Assembly (NCBI GenBank): GCA_027487385.1
Contig: JAIYDS010000090.1
Location: 29,608 to 93,607, forward strand
Length of the DNA stretch: 64,000 bases
Source of the DNA: Acetobacteraceae bacterium
GTDB lineage: Bacteria; Pseudomonadota; Alphaproteobacteria; Acetobacterales; Acetobacteraceae
Reading direction: 5' to 3'
Shown here: positions 8,320-18,411 of the stretch, one piece after another
Layout: each line of letters starts with the position of its first letter
Numbering within the stretch: the stretch's first letter is position 1
Notes under the pieces: generated by a model
Seen by the model: only the letters and a program-made list of their open reading frames with translations
Told to the model about the DNA's origin: nothing
Databases searched by the model: none
Program-made: the position numbers and the translations under genes

Positions 8320-9533
8320 TCTTCCCGATAGCCTTGCGCCAAGGGCTTTCCGCCGAACACGCTGAAAGATGGCACGAATTTTATGCGCACGCGTCGGATC
8401 GTAACCGAAAGCGAGAAGATGGTATTTGGAGGCGCACACAAGAAAGCTGGAACGCCTCCGAATCCGGGTGGCAGTGCCCAAGTGATCAGCGAAGGCGCAT
8501 CGTACACTACACCCACGAATACGACGTAGCGATTCGGGACGGCCAATTTTACCTTCTCATGACAAAGGCCTACGTGTATTTTTCTTTGTCATTACCTGAT
8601 GTGGAGTTGCGCCTCGAGATTTTGCGCATCAGATCAGCGCTAGAACGCGGCGGTTGGCGACCGGACGAGAAGGACGGCGTCACTGGATGGAGATTCAAGG
8701 ATCTGCGCTGCGACATCGTAGAGGCGGAGCAGCATGGTGAAGACATCCGTGCCGGCAGAGTGCTCCCAGCCAACTATCGCTCCGTGGACGTCACCATTGG
8801 CACGCTGCGGTACGAGGAAGTTGATCATCGCCTGCCCTGGGAGGTTCTCGCCAAGGGCATGCGCCGAAAGGACGAACGCGAAAACCCGACCATCATTCCC
8901 GATCTAAGTGCCTTGACCTCGCTTTGCCCCTTCCAGGTCGAACTCGGTTGCGGTGCGTCAATCGAGGCGGGCGTCCCACCTCTGCATCATCTGCACGAAC
9001 TCTACCGCGTGACTGAAATGGACTCGGGCCGGTTCATTTTTGGAGGCGTCCACGACGATCTGATTGCGCGCCTGCTAATATCTCCAGGCCATGAATTTGC
9101 ACGTCTTGGGACGCTTTTTACCGCGAGCTTCTTGGCAGAGCCGACGCCAGCCCATAACGCATTGCTTGCGCTGCGGAAGGCGGGACGGCTTGTCGGAGAC
9201 ATCATGACAAACAATTTCGACGGCCTCGCCCACCGCGTCGGTCTTCGCGAACACTTCCTGCGTCGCTACGACGAGACGATTCCTGACATTTCGCTCAAGA
9301 CTGAAGCCAAGGCGCTGCTGGTTATCGGGAGCCATGCTGACCGCCGCCGGGTGCAGGCGCGCGCCCGTGCGCGTGGCATGAAAGTTATCTATCTCGACCC
9401 AGAGGGGTATTGGCTCGATGGGCGCTTTATCGAATATCCGCTCGAAGGACCGCGCAATGGCGACTTAGTTTGCCGCAAAGGAGCATCCGACGGTCTCACG
9501 GAATTATGCGCGTTGATGGGGATTGATCCGTGA
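8316..9533 (+). CDS. Sirtuin-fold (SIR2-like) protein with an extra N-terminal region
   Basis: C-terminal part: GCGASIEAGVPPLHHLHEL, PTPAHNALLALRKAGRLVGDIMTNNFDGLAHRVG, ALLVIGSHADRRRVQARARARGMKVIYLDPE, in sirtuin motif order; ATGA overlap with previous gene. Confidence 0.65.
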   Translation: MIFPIALRQGLSAEHAERWHEFYAHASDRNRKREDGIWRRTQESWNASESGWQCPSDQRRRIVHYTHEYDVAIRDGQFYLLMTKAYVYFSLSLPDVELRLEILRIRSALERGGWRPDEKDGVTGWRFKDLRCDIVEAEQHGEDIRAGRVLPANYRSVDVTIGTLRYEEVDHRLPWEVLAKGMRRKDERENPTIIPDLSALTSLCPFQVELGCGASIEAGVPPLHHLHELYRVTEMDSGRFIFGGVHDDLIARLLISPGHEFARLGTLFTASFLAEPTPAHNALLALRKAGRLVGDIMTNNFDGLAHRVGLREHFLRRYDETIPDISLKTEAKALLVIGSHADRRRVQARARARGMKVIYLDPEGYWLDGRFIEYPLEGPRNGDLVCRKGASDGLTELCALMGIDP

Positions 9534-10267
9534 CGGCTGCGAACTTGCTTTCCGCGTCCGCGGTCTCGTTTCGACAAGCGTCCACCGATGAGGCGCTTCA
9601 GCGGGAATTGGCAGAGTGGTGGAGCGGCTGGGTCGCCGATCGCCCGCATCTGTACAATGGTGCATTGCTTGGGGTGCAATCGTGCGACGCGCGCGCCGAT
9701 GGCGGCGTCGAGATCGTCTGGTTTGTGACAAGCTACGCTCACTACTTACAGCGTGCCACATCCTCGCCTGTGTCTTCACCCGCGCGCGCGCTCTTCTGCT
9801 CGCTCGCCCTCCTTTCCGCCTCGGGCTCCCTCGTAATCGGGCAGATGTCCGATCGTACCTCGTCTCCGGGCCGGCTCCAGTTGCCGGGCGGAAACATCGA
9901 CACAGAGCCTTCTGGCCACCTGTCGATCGGTCACTGCGCTCAAGAGGCGCGCCGTGAATTCGACGAAGAAACCGGAGTGCCAATTGATGGCATGCCTATC
10001 AAGTTGTGGCGCATCAAGACTGGCGGTGCCCATGGCGATGTCGGGCTCATTTTTCTTTGCCGCTCCGCGCTCGCCGACGAAGACATTCAAGGCGCTTTTG
10101 CCGCTCACTTGAAGGCAAGCGACACGAAAGGCGAGTCCCCCGAATTCTCGCGCCTAGTCTTGATGCAGCCATCGCGCTTTCAGGCTGATGATGTGGGGCC
10201 TTGCGTAGATTATCTCCCAGCGGTGATGGCGCTGTTAGCGCGTCTGGACCCTGAGTTGCCCGCATGA
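9530..10267 (+). CDS. Nudix hydrolase-like protein
   Basis: LQLPGGNIDTEPSGHLSIGHCAQEARREFDEETGVPIDG (Nudix-box-like with insertion). GTGA overlap. Confidence 0.7.
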   Translation: MTAANLLSASAVSFRQASTDEALQRELAEWWSGWVADRPHLYNGALLGVQSCDARADGGVEIVWFVTSYAHYLQRATSSPVSSPARALFCSLALLSASGSLVIGQMSDRTSSPGRLQLPGGNIDTEPSGHLSIGHCAQEARREFDEETGVPIDGMPIKLWRIKTGGAHGDVGLIFLCRSALADEDIQGAFAAHLKASDTKGESPEFSRLVLMQPSRFQADDVGPCVDYLPAVMALLARLDPELPA

Positions 10268-11310
10268 CACAAGCCGTGCTCTTTCACACTCATGGCCTCG
10301 GTCGCTTTGACTTCTCCGACCTAAACGAGATCGATTTGGTAGCCATCAATGAAATCGCACGGCGCCGTGACGTGCTCTTGTGCCCCACAATATTTCTTAC
10401 TGAATGCAAGTTGGACCACTTCGAGACACTGCTTTGCGCGTATGCGCAACAAGCGCAGTCATTAGAGCGCATTGTCGGCTGGGCCATCGAAGGACCGATG
10501 CTCGGCTCTAAAGGCGGAACACCAGTCGGCGCCATATGGCGGCCAACAGCTGAACAATGGCGTCAAATGGCGCGGTGGTTTGACCTCGGCCTAAAATATA
10601 TGGTGATGGCACCCGACATATTCATGCTCGGCGACGACATCGGCCGCGACATGCGATTCGCTGATCTGATCACGCTCATCTACGCATCGGGCGGCCGAAT
10701 TGCCTTGGGTCACTTCGAAGGACAAAGCGCCGTAGAATCTGCGCGCCGTCTTGAAGCCGTCTTGGGCCACATAGAAGAACAGTTTAAGCCCTCACCATAC
10801 CTAGTTTTGACCGACCATCTATTTAACGACATGCCGCGCGCGTTCAAGCATGCCTTCCGCACATCTGCTGAAATGGCTGAACGGCGCGCCGAGCTTGCGC
10901 GGCATGAGGACCATGGGTGGCGGGCGGCGACGTTGGACGATCTCTTGGGGCATGTTCCCGCCGCCTTGCTACGCGCCGCCCGAGCAAAACGCCTTACGCC
11001 TTCGCTCAACTTTGACGGCGGACATGTCGATCTCGAAATATGTCGGCAAGTGGTGGCCTTTCTTGGCGCCAAGCGGCTCATCGCCATAACCGATCATACC
11101 GAATTGTTGTCGCTGGGCGGCGAAGTCTTGCGATTGGATGCACATACGCGGCTGCTATATCGCAGCGATAGCGTCCTTGCTGCTAGCTTTGTGACTCACG
11201 AGGAGCAGCGTGTTCACATGCGGAGCATTGGTATGAGTGAGGAGGCCATCTTTGCGGTGCAGCATGACGTGCCGCTAGAAGCCTTAAGGTACCGTCCGTG
11301 CAGGAAGTAG
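10264..11310 (+). CDS. Amidohydrolase related to N-acetylglucosamine-6-phosphate deacetylase
   Basis: HTHG start motif, WAIEGPML (cf. HLEGPF), GHFEGQSA, LNFDGGHVD, AITDHTELL in NagA-like order. Confidence 0.65.
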   Translation: MTQAVLFHTHGLGRFDFSDLNEIDLVAINEIARRRDVLLCPTIFLTECKLDHFETLLCAYAQQAQSLERIVGWAIEGPMLGSKGGTPVGAIWRPTAEQWRQMARWFDLGLKYMVMAPDIFMLGDDIGRDMRFADLITLIYASGGRIALGHFEGQSAVESARRLEAVLGHIEEQFKPSPYLVLTDHLFNDMPRAFKHAFRTSAEMAERRAELARHEDHGWRAATLDDLLGHVPAALLRAARAKRLTPSLNFDGGHVDLEICRQVVAFLGAKRLIAITDHTELLSLGGEVLRLDAHTRLLYRSDSVLAASFVTHEEQRVHMRSIGMSEEAIFAVQHDVPLEALRYRPCRK

Positions 11311-12353
11311 AGATCTCTGATCCAATCTGGCCCCGCGATGCGCTTGATCGATTGTTCAGAGATTGCCTACCTTCGGCTTCGCTTCAGGTTGAAGGTGTTG
11401 TTCTATGCGCTGGCACTGGTGTTCGCATGGCACCGCTCACTGAGACGGTACCGAAACCGCTCCTGCCCGCTCTCAATTGTCCGCTTGTGATGTGGAATCT
11501 CCGGCTCCTCAGTACGATCACGAGTGTCGTCTCGATCAACACGCATCACTTGAGTGAGCGATTTGCCCCAATCGTCTCGATTGGAACGCGATACAACATG
11601 TCAATGCAGTGCATACGGGAGACGAGTCTGTCTGGACCGTTTGGCGGCGTACGCGCCTGTTACCTGACCCGCTCAGCGCCCGAAGACATCGTCGTTCTGA
11701 CTGGTGATGGATTTTTTCAGGCGGACTTGCCGGCGCTCCTTAGACACCATCGCAAACACCACGCCGACCTCACCATGGGAGTTGCTTCGGTGCCCGATGG
11801 ATCTCGATATGGCGTGCTAAGCTCTGACGACAGCGGCCGCGTGTTGGCGATGCGCGAAAAGCCTCCGAACATAGGCGCCGTCTCTTCCGCAAGCTGTGGG
11901 GTCTACATTGTATCGCGTCGCGTGCTGGAGATGGTTCCAAGCGCAGGCGTACTGGATTGGATCGACATCGTCACTTTCTTGCTAAACAAGGGCAAGCTAG
12001 TCCTTGCCGCGCCGGTTGACCTCTGGCTTGACGCGGGGTCGCCCGCCGATCTGGTCGCTCTCAACCTGCGGCTTCTTGGTCATGAAACTGTTGATCTGGT
12101 TGCAGAGCGAATGTCTCATCGTAAGGTACACGCTTGGTCTCAGGGTCCGCTGGCCGCTCTGGATCCGATCGAGGCCTGCCAAAATGTGCTCTTCGGTGCG
12201 GGCGCGACGTTCGACGCGGGCATCAGTCTCACCAACGTAGTCGTAGGAACACGCGCGCACATTGGCGCTGGCGCTATTCTCGAGGATGTCGTCGTGTTGC
12301 CTGACGCGCGGGTTCCGGCCAATGCGCGTGTGAGCGGGGCGGTGTGCCGGTAA
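11298..12353 (+). CDS. Sugar-phosphate nucleotidyltransferase
   Basis: VVLCAGTGVRMAPLTETVPKPLLPALNCPLVMWNL; C-terminal left-handed beta-helix-like repeats. Confidence 0.85.
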   Translation: MQEVEISDPIWPRDALDRLFRDCLPSASLQVEGVVLCAGTGVRMAPLTETVPKPLLPALNCPLVMWNLRLLSTITSVVSINTHHLSERFAPIVSIGTRYNMSMQCIRETSLSGPFGGVRACYLTRSAPEDIVVLTGDGFFQADLPALLRHHRKHHADLTMGVASVPDGSRYGVLSSDDSGRVLAMREKPPNIGAVSSASCGVYIVSRRVLEMVPSAGVLDWIDIVTFLLNKGKLVLAAPVDLWLDAGSPADLVALNLRLLGHETVDLVAERMSHRKVHAWSQGPLAALDPIEACQNVLFGAGATFDAGISLTNVVVGTRAHIGAGAILEDVVVLPDARVPANARVSGAVCR

Positions 12354-13534
12354 TGCGCGTTCTCCTCCTTGCCTCGACCTTTCATCCCCAAATCGGCGGC
12401 GCGGAGACTTATGCTCTGAACATCGCGCGCGGCTTGTTTGCGCTTGGTCACACCGTCGATGTCGTCACAGATAGCGGCGCACTGCCACCCACTGACCGCC
12501 CAGCTGACGGCATTCCGATCCATCGTCTTTCCAAGTATCGGGACGCCTTCGGCGCCCAGGACCGCATATTGTGGGAAGAGATGGCCTTTGGCCTGCGGCC
12601 GGAACTGGCTGAGATAGTCGCGGCGGTCCGCCCCGACGCCATCGTCTCAAACAGCCTTGATCTATGCGTCATGGCCAAGCTCGTAAGCCTCACTCAGAAC
12701 ATACCCTGGATCGCGTGTTTCCATGAGCAAGCGCCTGAACGTGAACCGCTTGGCACAGCAACCCTTCAGCTCTGCTACGGATTGCTCCAGCCTGATGCGG
12801 TGATCGCGGGCTCTGCCTTCTACATGAAGCGCGCGACCCAATTTGCGGCGCACCGAGCGCACCTCATCTATCACGGGATCGACACGGATGCGTTCCGCTG
12901 CAGCGATGAAGCGGCTGCCGTAGTGCGGCGACAATATGGTTTGGCGCCCGACGCTTTGATCGTCGCCTCACTCGGTCGCTTCAAAGCGCGCAAGGGGTTT
13001 CTCGATCTCCTTGAGGCGTTCGCCGTCGTTCCTCGGACCGCGCAAGACCTGGCACTCGTCATCGCTGGGAGCTTAAACTCAGCAAGCTCTGAGTACTTCG
13101 CTCAGATGACGGCCGCGGCTCAGAATTTGGGGCTAAGCGACCGGGTGATTTTTGACCAGACGCTGGCGCATCACGACATCCCACAGCTGCTTTCGGGAGC
13201 CGATATTGTGGTTCAAGCCTCTCTTGAGGAAGGTCTGGGTCTCGCCTTAATCGAAGCGATGTCGTGCGCTCGCGCGGTGGTGGCGACACGGATCCCCGCG
13301 CACCTCGACGTTCTTGGCACATCTGACGCAGTGGTCCTGGCCGACCCGCAATCTCCTCGTTCGCTCGCGAGGGCAATCTCTACTCTGCGCCAAGACGCAG
13401 ACCTTAGAGCACAACTGGGCGCGCGTGCGCGCGCTCACGTGTTGAGCCGCTTCTCTTTGAAGGCAATGTCGGAAGCGACCGAGCACCTTATCCAAACATG
13501 CATTTCAACCAGGATCAACAATGCGAGTACATGA
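12353..13534 (+). CDS. Glycosyltransferase family 4
   Basis: MRVLLLASTFHPQIGGAETYALNIARGLFALGHTVDVVTD; SLEEGLGLALIEAMSCARAVVAT. Confidence 0.9.
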   Translation: MRVLLLASTFHPQIGGAETYALNIARGLFALGHTVDVVTDSGALPPTDRPADGIPIHRLSKYRDAFGAQDRILWEEMAFGLRPELAEIVAAVRPDAIVSNSLDLCVMAKLVSLTQNIPWIACFHEQAPEREPLGTATLQLCYGLLQPDAVIAGSAFYMKRATQFAAHRAHLIYHGIDTDAFRCSDEAAAVVRRQYGLAPDALIVASLGRFKARKGFLDLLEAFAVVPRTAQDLALVIAGSLNSASSEYFAQMTAAAQNLGLSDRVIFDQTLAHHDIPQLLSGADIVVQASLEEGLGLALIEAMSCARAVVATRIPAHLDVLGTSDAVVLADPQSPRSLARAISTLRQDADLRAQLGARARAHVLSRFSLKAMSEATEHLIQTCISTRINNAST

Positions 13535-14447
13535 CAAGATCTGGTGGAATGGCTCGATCGTGCCTTGGGATGAGGCCCGGGTTCACGTCACGTCTGACAC
13601 AGCCCAGAGAGGGCTAAATGTGTTCGAGGGATTGCGCGCCTACTGGCGCCCGTCTTCGCATGATTATGCAATCATTGGGCTGGACGCACATTTGGAGCGT
13701 CTGGAGAACTCCGCGCGTTTGCTTTCCATCCCTGCTGGCGACGTCAAGGCGCGCATGCTGTCGGGTTTGCGCCAACTGGTAGGAACGATCGAGCAACCGT
13801 CCGACCTCTATCTTCGTCCGACTCTCTATATAGATGCGGGCGCCTACGATATCGACCAAGCAAACATCGTGACGGGTGAGTTCATTAGCTGGCGCCCGGC
13901 GGCAGCCATCGAACGCCGCGCTCTCCGGTGCAGCATTTCTTCCTGGCTGCATACGCCGGCCCAATGCCTGCCGCCACATGCAAAAATTGGCGCGGCGTAC
14001 ACCGCCTTTCGCCTCGCACGGCTCGACGTGCAGGCTAGAGGTTTTGACGAAGCCCTCCTCGCAAACGCCGACGGAGACATCACCGAAACACCAGGCGGCG
14101 CCATTTTCATTGTGCAGGATGATCAGCTTGTGACGCCCCCCCTCGAGACGGGCATCTTGCCCAGTATCACCCGCCGGATAGTCATCGAAACCCTCGCTCC
14201 GTTGCTCGGCATCAGATGCAAACAACGCCGGCTTCGCCGCGGCGATATCGTTGGCGCGACAGCCGCCCTCATTGTTGGAACGCTTGACGAAATCTCTCGC
14301 ATTACCGCCCTCGATGACCACGTCTTCGGCTCCGGCCTCGATGGAGATATGGTCTCCCAATTAGACGTCGCCTATCGAAACCTATGTAGGAACGGCGCCG
14401 CTGGTGGTTGGGTAAGCCTCTTTCCTGGACGAGAGCGCGCTCAGTGA
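13521..14447 (+). CDS. Class IV aminotransferase (branched-chain aminotransferase-like)
   Basis: IWWNGSIVPWDEARVHVTSDTAQRGLNVFEGLRAYW, ANADGDITETPGGAIFIVQDDQLVTPPLETGILPSITR. Confidence 0.9.
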   Translation: MRVHDKIWWNGSIVPWDEARVHVTSDTAQRGLNVFEGLRAYWRPSSHDYAIIGLDAHLERLENSARLLSIPAGDVKARMLSGLRQLVGTIEQPSDLYLRPTLYIDAGAYDIDQANIVTGEFISWRPAAAIERRALRCSISSWLHTPAQCLPPHAKIGAAYTAFRLARLDVQARGFDEALLANADGDITETPGGAIFIVQDDQLVTPPLETGILPSITRRIVIETLAPLLGIRCKQRRLRRGDIVGATAALIVGTLDEISRITALDDHVFGSGLDGDMVSQLDVAYRNLCRNGAAGGWVSLFPGRERAQ

Positions 14448-15124
14448 AACCTAGCATACTTACCTTCGACATTGGATCGACGCTGATCCATCCGAACTTC
14501 GTAGCGCTGCGTGAGTGGGTGGGGGAACATACGGGTATTCGCACAGATGCCGCCACAGTCGAATACGCATTTCGGCGCGCACTCGCGGGCGACGTATTTT
14601 CTGCGAATAACGGCGAAGACGCGGCGGCGCTGCGCTTCTTCTCGTTCATTGGCTGCGCAAGTACGACGAAGGTACTTTGGCTGGACTGGTGGGCGAGCAT
14701 TGTACGATCGGGCGGTGCGGGGTCATGGCTCTACACCGTGCTTGATCCCCAGGCGCACGAGACGCTGCGCACACTGAAAGATAGCGGTTGGCGATTGGTG
14801 GCAGCTTCAAACAGTGATGGCACGCTTCGGGCCGAGCTCACCGCGTTTGGCCTAATCGAATTTTTTGAAGCCACTTACGATTCTCATGATATCGGTGTCG
14901 CGAAGCCCGAGCCGGAATTCTATCGATACGTCCTCAATGATATCGGCGGATCGCGCGCCGTCCATATCGGCGACGACTTGCTTAAAGACGTGCTAGGCCC
15001 TCTAGCCTCCGGCTTCTCGAGCGCCATCCTCTTTGATCCAGCGAATATTTACAAAGGTACGCCCCCCGGCGCAAGAATTGCGCAGCTCGCTGACCTCATC
15101 GGCACGCTGGATCGGATCGCATGA
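14444..15124 (+). CDS. HAD superfamily hydrolase
   Basis: ILTFDIGSTLIHPN, AASNSDGTLR, VAKPEPEFYRYVL, VHIGDDLLKDVLGP; GTG start overlapping previous stop. Confidence 0.85.
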   Translation: MKPSILTFDIGSTLIHPNFVALREWVGEHTGIRTDAATVEYAFRRALAGDVFSANNGEDAAALRFFSFIGCASTTKVLWLDWWASIVRSGGAGSWLYTVLDPQAHETLRTLKDSGWRLVAASNSDGTLRAELTAFGLIEFFEATYDSHDIGVAKPEPEFYRYVLNDIGGSRAVHIGDDLLKDVLGPLASGFSSAILFDPANIYKGTPPGARIAQLADLIGTLDRIA

Positions 15125-15918
15125 GAAACGCCACCGATGATCTGAAGCTCGCTCATTACATGGCAGACGCCGCCGACATTTTGTGTCGGCGCGCTTTTGG
15201 TATGGCCGGCTCTACCACGAAGAAAGCTGACGGCTCGCCTGTCAGCGCCGTCGATGTTGAAGTGGAGCGCGCCATAACGAATCTCATCAGAGAACACCGG
15301 CCAGACGATGAGGTGTTCGGTGAAGAACATTCAGAAGGCGGCGAGCCTCTCACCGACGATGCCGTCTGGATCATCGATCCGCTAGATCACACCCGCCATT
15401 TTACACGTGTTAATCCCAACTACGGCGTGCTCATCGCCTTGATGGTTGGCGGGATCGCCGAGGTAGCGGTCGTGTCGGCTCCGAGCCTGAATCATCGCTG
15501 GGGCGCCGCGCGCGGCCAAGGCGCCAACGGCAACGGCAAGAGACTTCAAACGTCTGCAACGCCCCTTGTTGAGCAGGCGCATCTGGCGCTGGCGGGTCAC
15601 CGCGAATGGGTGAACCGCTACGATTGGGGCTCGGTATTGAAACTCATGGACCGGGTCAGCTATCTCTGCGGCACGCCGGGCGGGTTTTACCCGGCCATGC
15701 AAGTCGCTGCCGGGCAGCTCGACGCCTTTGTCGAACCCTGGGGTGCGGTGTGGGACCATGCGGCGCTCGCTTTGATCGTCGAAGAGGCCGGCGGGCGCGC
15801 GACAACACTGAAAGGAATGGCACCCACCGGGGGATCACTGCTTGTCAGCAATCGCCTCCTACATGACGAGTTATTGGATTACTTCGCGAATCCTGCGCCG
15901 GCTGGAGACGCCGCATGA
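15121..15918 (+). CDS. Inositol monophosphatase family protein
   Basis: GEEHSEGG, VWIIDPLDHTRHF, WDHAALALIVEEAGG. Confidence 0.88.
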   Translation: MRNATDDLKLAHYMADAADILCRRAFGMAGSTTKKADGSPVSAVDVEVERAITNLIREHRPDDEVFGEEHSEGGEPLTDDAVWIIDPLDHTRHFTRVNPNYGVLIALMVGGIAEVAVVSAPSLNHRWGAARGQGANGNGKRLQTSATPLVEQAHLALAGHREWVNRYDWGSVLKLMDRVSYLCGTPGGFYPAMQVAAGQLDAFVEPWGAVWDHAALALIVEEAGGRATTLKGMAPTGGSLLVSNRLLHDELLDYFANPAPAGDAA

Positions 15919-16853
15919 GACCCGAGATCAGCTCCGAGTGGATCGATTACTTCCAGCGCAACGGCTTTCCACATGCACGCGGCCTCGACACAGGTATGGA
16001 GGGCGCAGTCTACGTGCTCGTGCCAGATCAACTTGTCGCGAAGGTCTGGATCAAAAAAAAGGATGGCGAACTCGCGCAGCTCAAGGCTTTCTATGATGCG
16101 ATAGCGACCGAGGGCGGCCAAATCGCGACCCCTGAGATTAGGGAAATTCGCGTCGTCGATGGCGTTTCAGTTTCAATTGAACGCTTCCTTCCGGGATCGC
16201 TACTGCAGGTCCTCACGCCAGACAACGCATCGGAGGCGAACAAGAAGGCCGTGAAGGCCATTATACAGACCTTGAGCTTCCTTCGGACTGTTCGTCCTAA
16301 GCCAGAACTATTGCGCTTATCCGTGCTAGGTGAAGACGCTCCGTGGGATCGAGCGGCGACATGGAGTGGCGCCGTTGGTGCGCTCCTGAACCGGCGTCTT
16401 GCCCGCTATGGTGATCAGCTACAAAATCGAGTGCGCGATTTCAGCGCTATTCTCGAGGCGTCGTCGAGATTCCTGGCGTCGCGTGATGATTTGCCGCTCA
16501 GTCTCATCCACGGCGACCTATGTGGCGCCAACATCATGATCGACACTGAATCGAAGCCGCTTTGTGTCTTCGATTTCGGCTTCCTGTCGACGATTGGGGA
16601 TCCCGCATTCGACGCTAGCATTTCGAGCGGCATCTTCAACATGTATGGCCCCGCCGCCCGGACGATCGACGATGAAGTAACATTCGCAGTTTCGGAGGAG
16701 CTCGGTTATCCTCGCAAGGTTCTGCTTGCTTATCGTGCAATATACGCCCTCCTCACTAGCAACGCCTATTCACCTGAAGGTACGGACGGCCACTTCCAAT
16801 GGTGTGTCAACATGCTGCGCCGGGACGACGTTCGCGCGTCGCTTGAATTATGA
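15915..16853 (+). CDS. Aminoglycoside phosphotransferase-like small-molecule kinase
   Basis: SLIHGDLCGANIMIDTESKPLCVFDFGFLSTIGDPAFD (Brenner and DFG-like motifs). Confidence 0.8.
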   Translation: MRPEISSEWIDYFQRNGFPHARGLDTGMEGAVYVLVPDQLVAKVWIKKKDGELAQLKAFYDAIATEGGQIATPEIREIRVVDGVSVSIERFLPGSLLQVLTPDNASEANKKAVKAIIQTLSFLRTVRPKPELLRLSVLGEDAPWDRAATWSGAVGALLNRRLARYGDQLQNRVRDFSAILEASSRFLASRDDLPLSLIHGDLCGANIMIDTESKPLCVFDFGFLSTIGDPAFDASISSGIFNMYGPAARTIDDEVTFAVSEELGYPRKVLLAYRAIYALLTSNAYSPEGTDGHFQWCVNMLRRDDVRASLEL

Positions 16854-17611
16854 CCGAGAAAGCCCACACCGATGGCGGCTCTTGCTACGCATTTGACAGC
16901 CGCGGGTACACCGTCCGCTCAGGTTTTCTCACCCCTGGAGAGGTGCAAAGGGCTCGCGAAATCTTGACGGAGCTACCACTCGCACAAGATGCTTGGAACC
17001 CGGATCAACGCCGCGCCCTCAATATTCATCGTTCTAGTGGGTATTTGACTGATCTCGCGCATGAACTTTTTCAATTGCCACTTACTCGGGCGCTGATTAG
17101 CTACCCTCACCGTCTGTTAGAAAGTTACGCCCTGGTGCGGACACGGGGCGCGCTCGACCTCCACGGGGGCGCTTCAGAGTTTCTTGCCGGGATCGACATT
17201 CACGATCACTCTGCCCAAGCAGCCATTCTGGCTGGACGTCCCTATGCACTCCGCGTCAAGGTATTGATCTATTTGGATGACGTCCTCGACACGCCAGATG
17301 GTCGCTTTACATATGTCGAGGGATCGCACAAAGCCGGGCTTTCTTTCCATCGCTCCTTTCCGCGTGGAAGGCAGGACGCCCAACACCTAATGCGCACAGT
17401 AGAGGTGCGCGCCGGCGACGCCATTTGGCTCAACGAAGCGCTGCTCCATGGCGCAGACGTAAAGACTTCCGATACGCCGCGGCGTCTGCTTGCCTACACG
17501 TTCGGTCCCACCTTCATGGCAAGTTGGAGTGAGCTCAGCTGCGACCAATCGCTCGAACGAAGTGGTTATGCCGCATCGGAGAGCGAGAACTCACAAGGCG
17601 GCGCCGCATGA
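16850..17611 (+). CDS. Phytanoyl-CoA dioxygenase (PhyH)-like Fe(II)/2-oxoglutarate oxygenase
   Basis: LRVKVLIYLDDVLDTPDGRFTYVEGSHKAGL, GDAIWLNEALLHGADVKTSDTPRRLLAYTFGP. Confidence 0.75.
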   Translation: MTEKAHTDGGSCYAFDSRGYTVRSGFLTPGEVQRAREILTELPLAQDAWNPDQRRALNIHRSSGYLTDLAHELFQLPLTRALISYPHRLLESYALVRTRGALDLHGGASEFLAGIDIHDHSAQAAILAGRPYALRVKVLIYLDDVLDTPDGRFTYVEGSHKAGLSFHRSFPRGRQDAQHLMRTVEVRAGDAIWLNEALLHGADVKTSDTPRRLLAYTFGPTFMASWSELSCDQSLERSGYAASESENSQGGAA

Positions 17612-18411
17612 GCGTACTGACGCCAGTCGTGACGGCGAGCGACCAAAATTTTCTGCCGGGCCTCTATACACTTCTTGCTAGTCTTCAGCATTATACTCCA
17701 CGCCGCGCCGTCCATGTGCTTGATTGCGGCATTCACCTCGTAGCTCGTCAGCGCCTCGACCAGCGCTTTCCAAACCTTCACTGGACATCGCTCTCAGTCG
17801 ACGTGGATTTACCTCTCCCAAGCGTCGCCTCACGCGCCAGCTACGCCCGGTTTCAGATCGGAGATATCTTTACCGCTGACGCTCGCGTACTCTATTTGGA
17901 TGCCGACGTTGTTGTGGCATCCAATATCGACGAGATCGATGACATCGTGCTGGGTCCGTCCGACATTGTTGCTGCGTGCCTTGAACCCTACACACCGACA
18001 TTTGCGGCGCAGAACGGCGTCCACGATTTTCATCGCTTGGGTTTTGACGGCGGCGAACCCTACTTCAATGCTGGCGTCATGCTAGTTCGCCCTCGCGCCT
18101 GGCAAGAGGCGGGCATTGCGGAACGCGCTGCCGCCTACCTCAGACGTAAAGACGTGAGAATTACGCTGTTCGATCAAGAAGCTCTTAATATAGTACTTGC
18201 TAGACGGTGGCGCGAACTTGCCCCCAAATGGAACGTGAGCCGATTCTGGATGAAACGCGAACGACGCGAAAGAAATCCTAGCATCTTGGAAGAAGCCAAG
18301 CTTGTACATTTTCTTTCGAAGGCGAAACCGTGGTCAGCCCCGCATGACGTACACCCCTGGTTGCTGGATCACTACCGCAGATTTGCGCCGGATGGCGATC
18401 TAAGTCCATGA
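17608..18411 (+). CDS. Glycosyltransferase family 8
   Basis: VTASDQNFLPGLYTLLASLQHYTPRRAVHVLDCG, ARVLYLDADVVVASNIDEI. Confidence 0.85.
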   Translation: MSVLTPVVTASDQNFLPGLYTLLASLQHYTPRRAVHVLDCGIHLVARQRLDQRFPNLHWTSLSVDVDLPLPSVASRASYARFQIGDIFTADARVLYLDADVVVASNIDEIDDIVLGPSDIVAACLEPYTPTFAAQNGVHDFHRLGFDGGEPYFNAGVMLVRPRAWQEAGIAERAAAYLRRKDVRITLFDQEALNIVLARRWRELAPKWNVSRFWMKRERRERNPSILEEAKLVHFLSKAKPWSAPHDVHPWLLDHYRRFAPDGDLSP

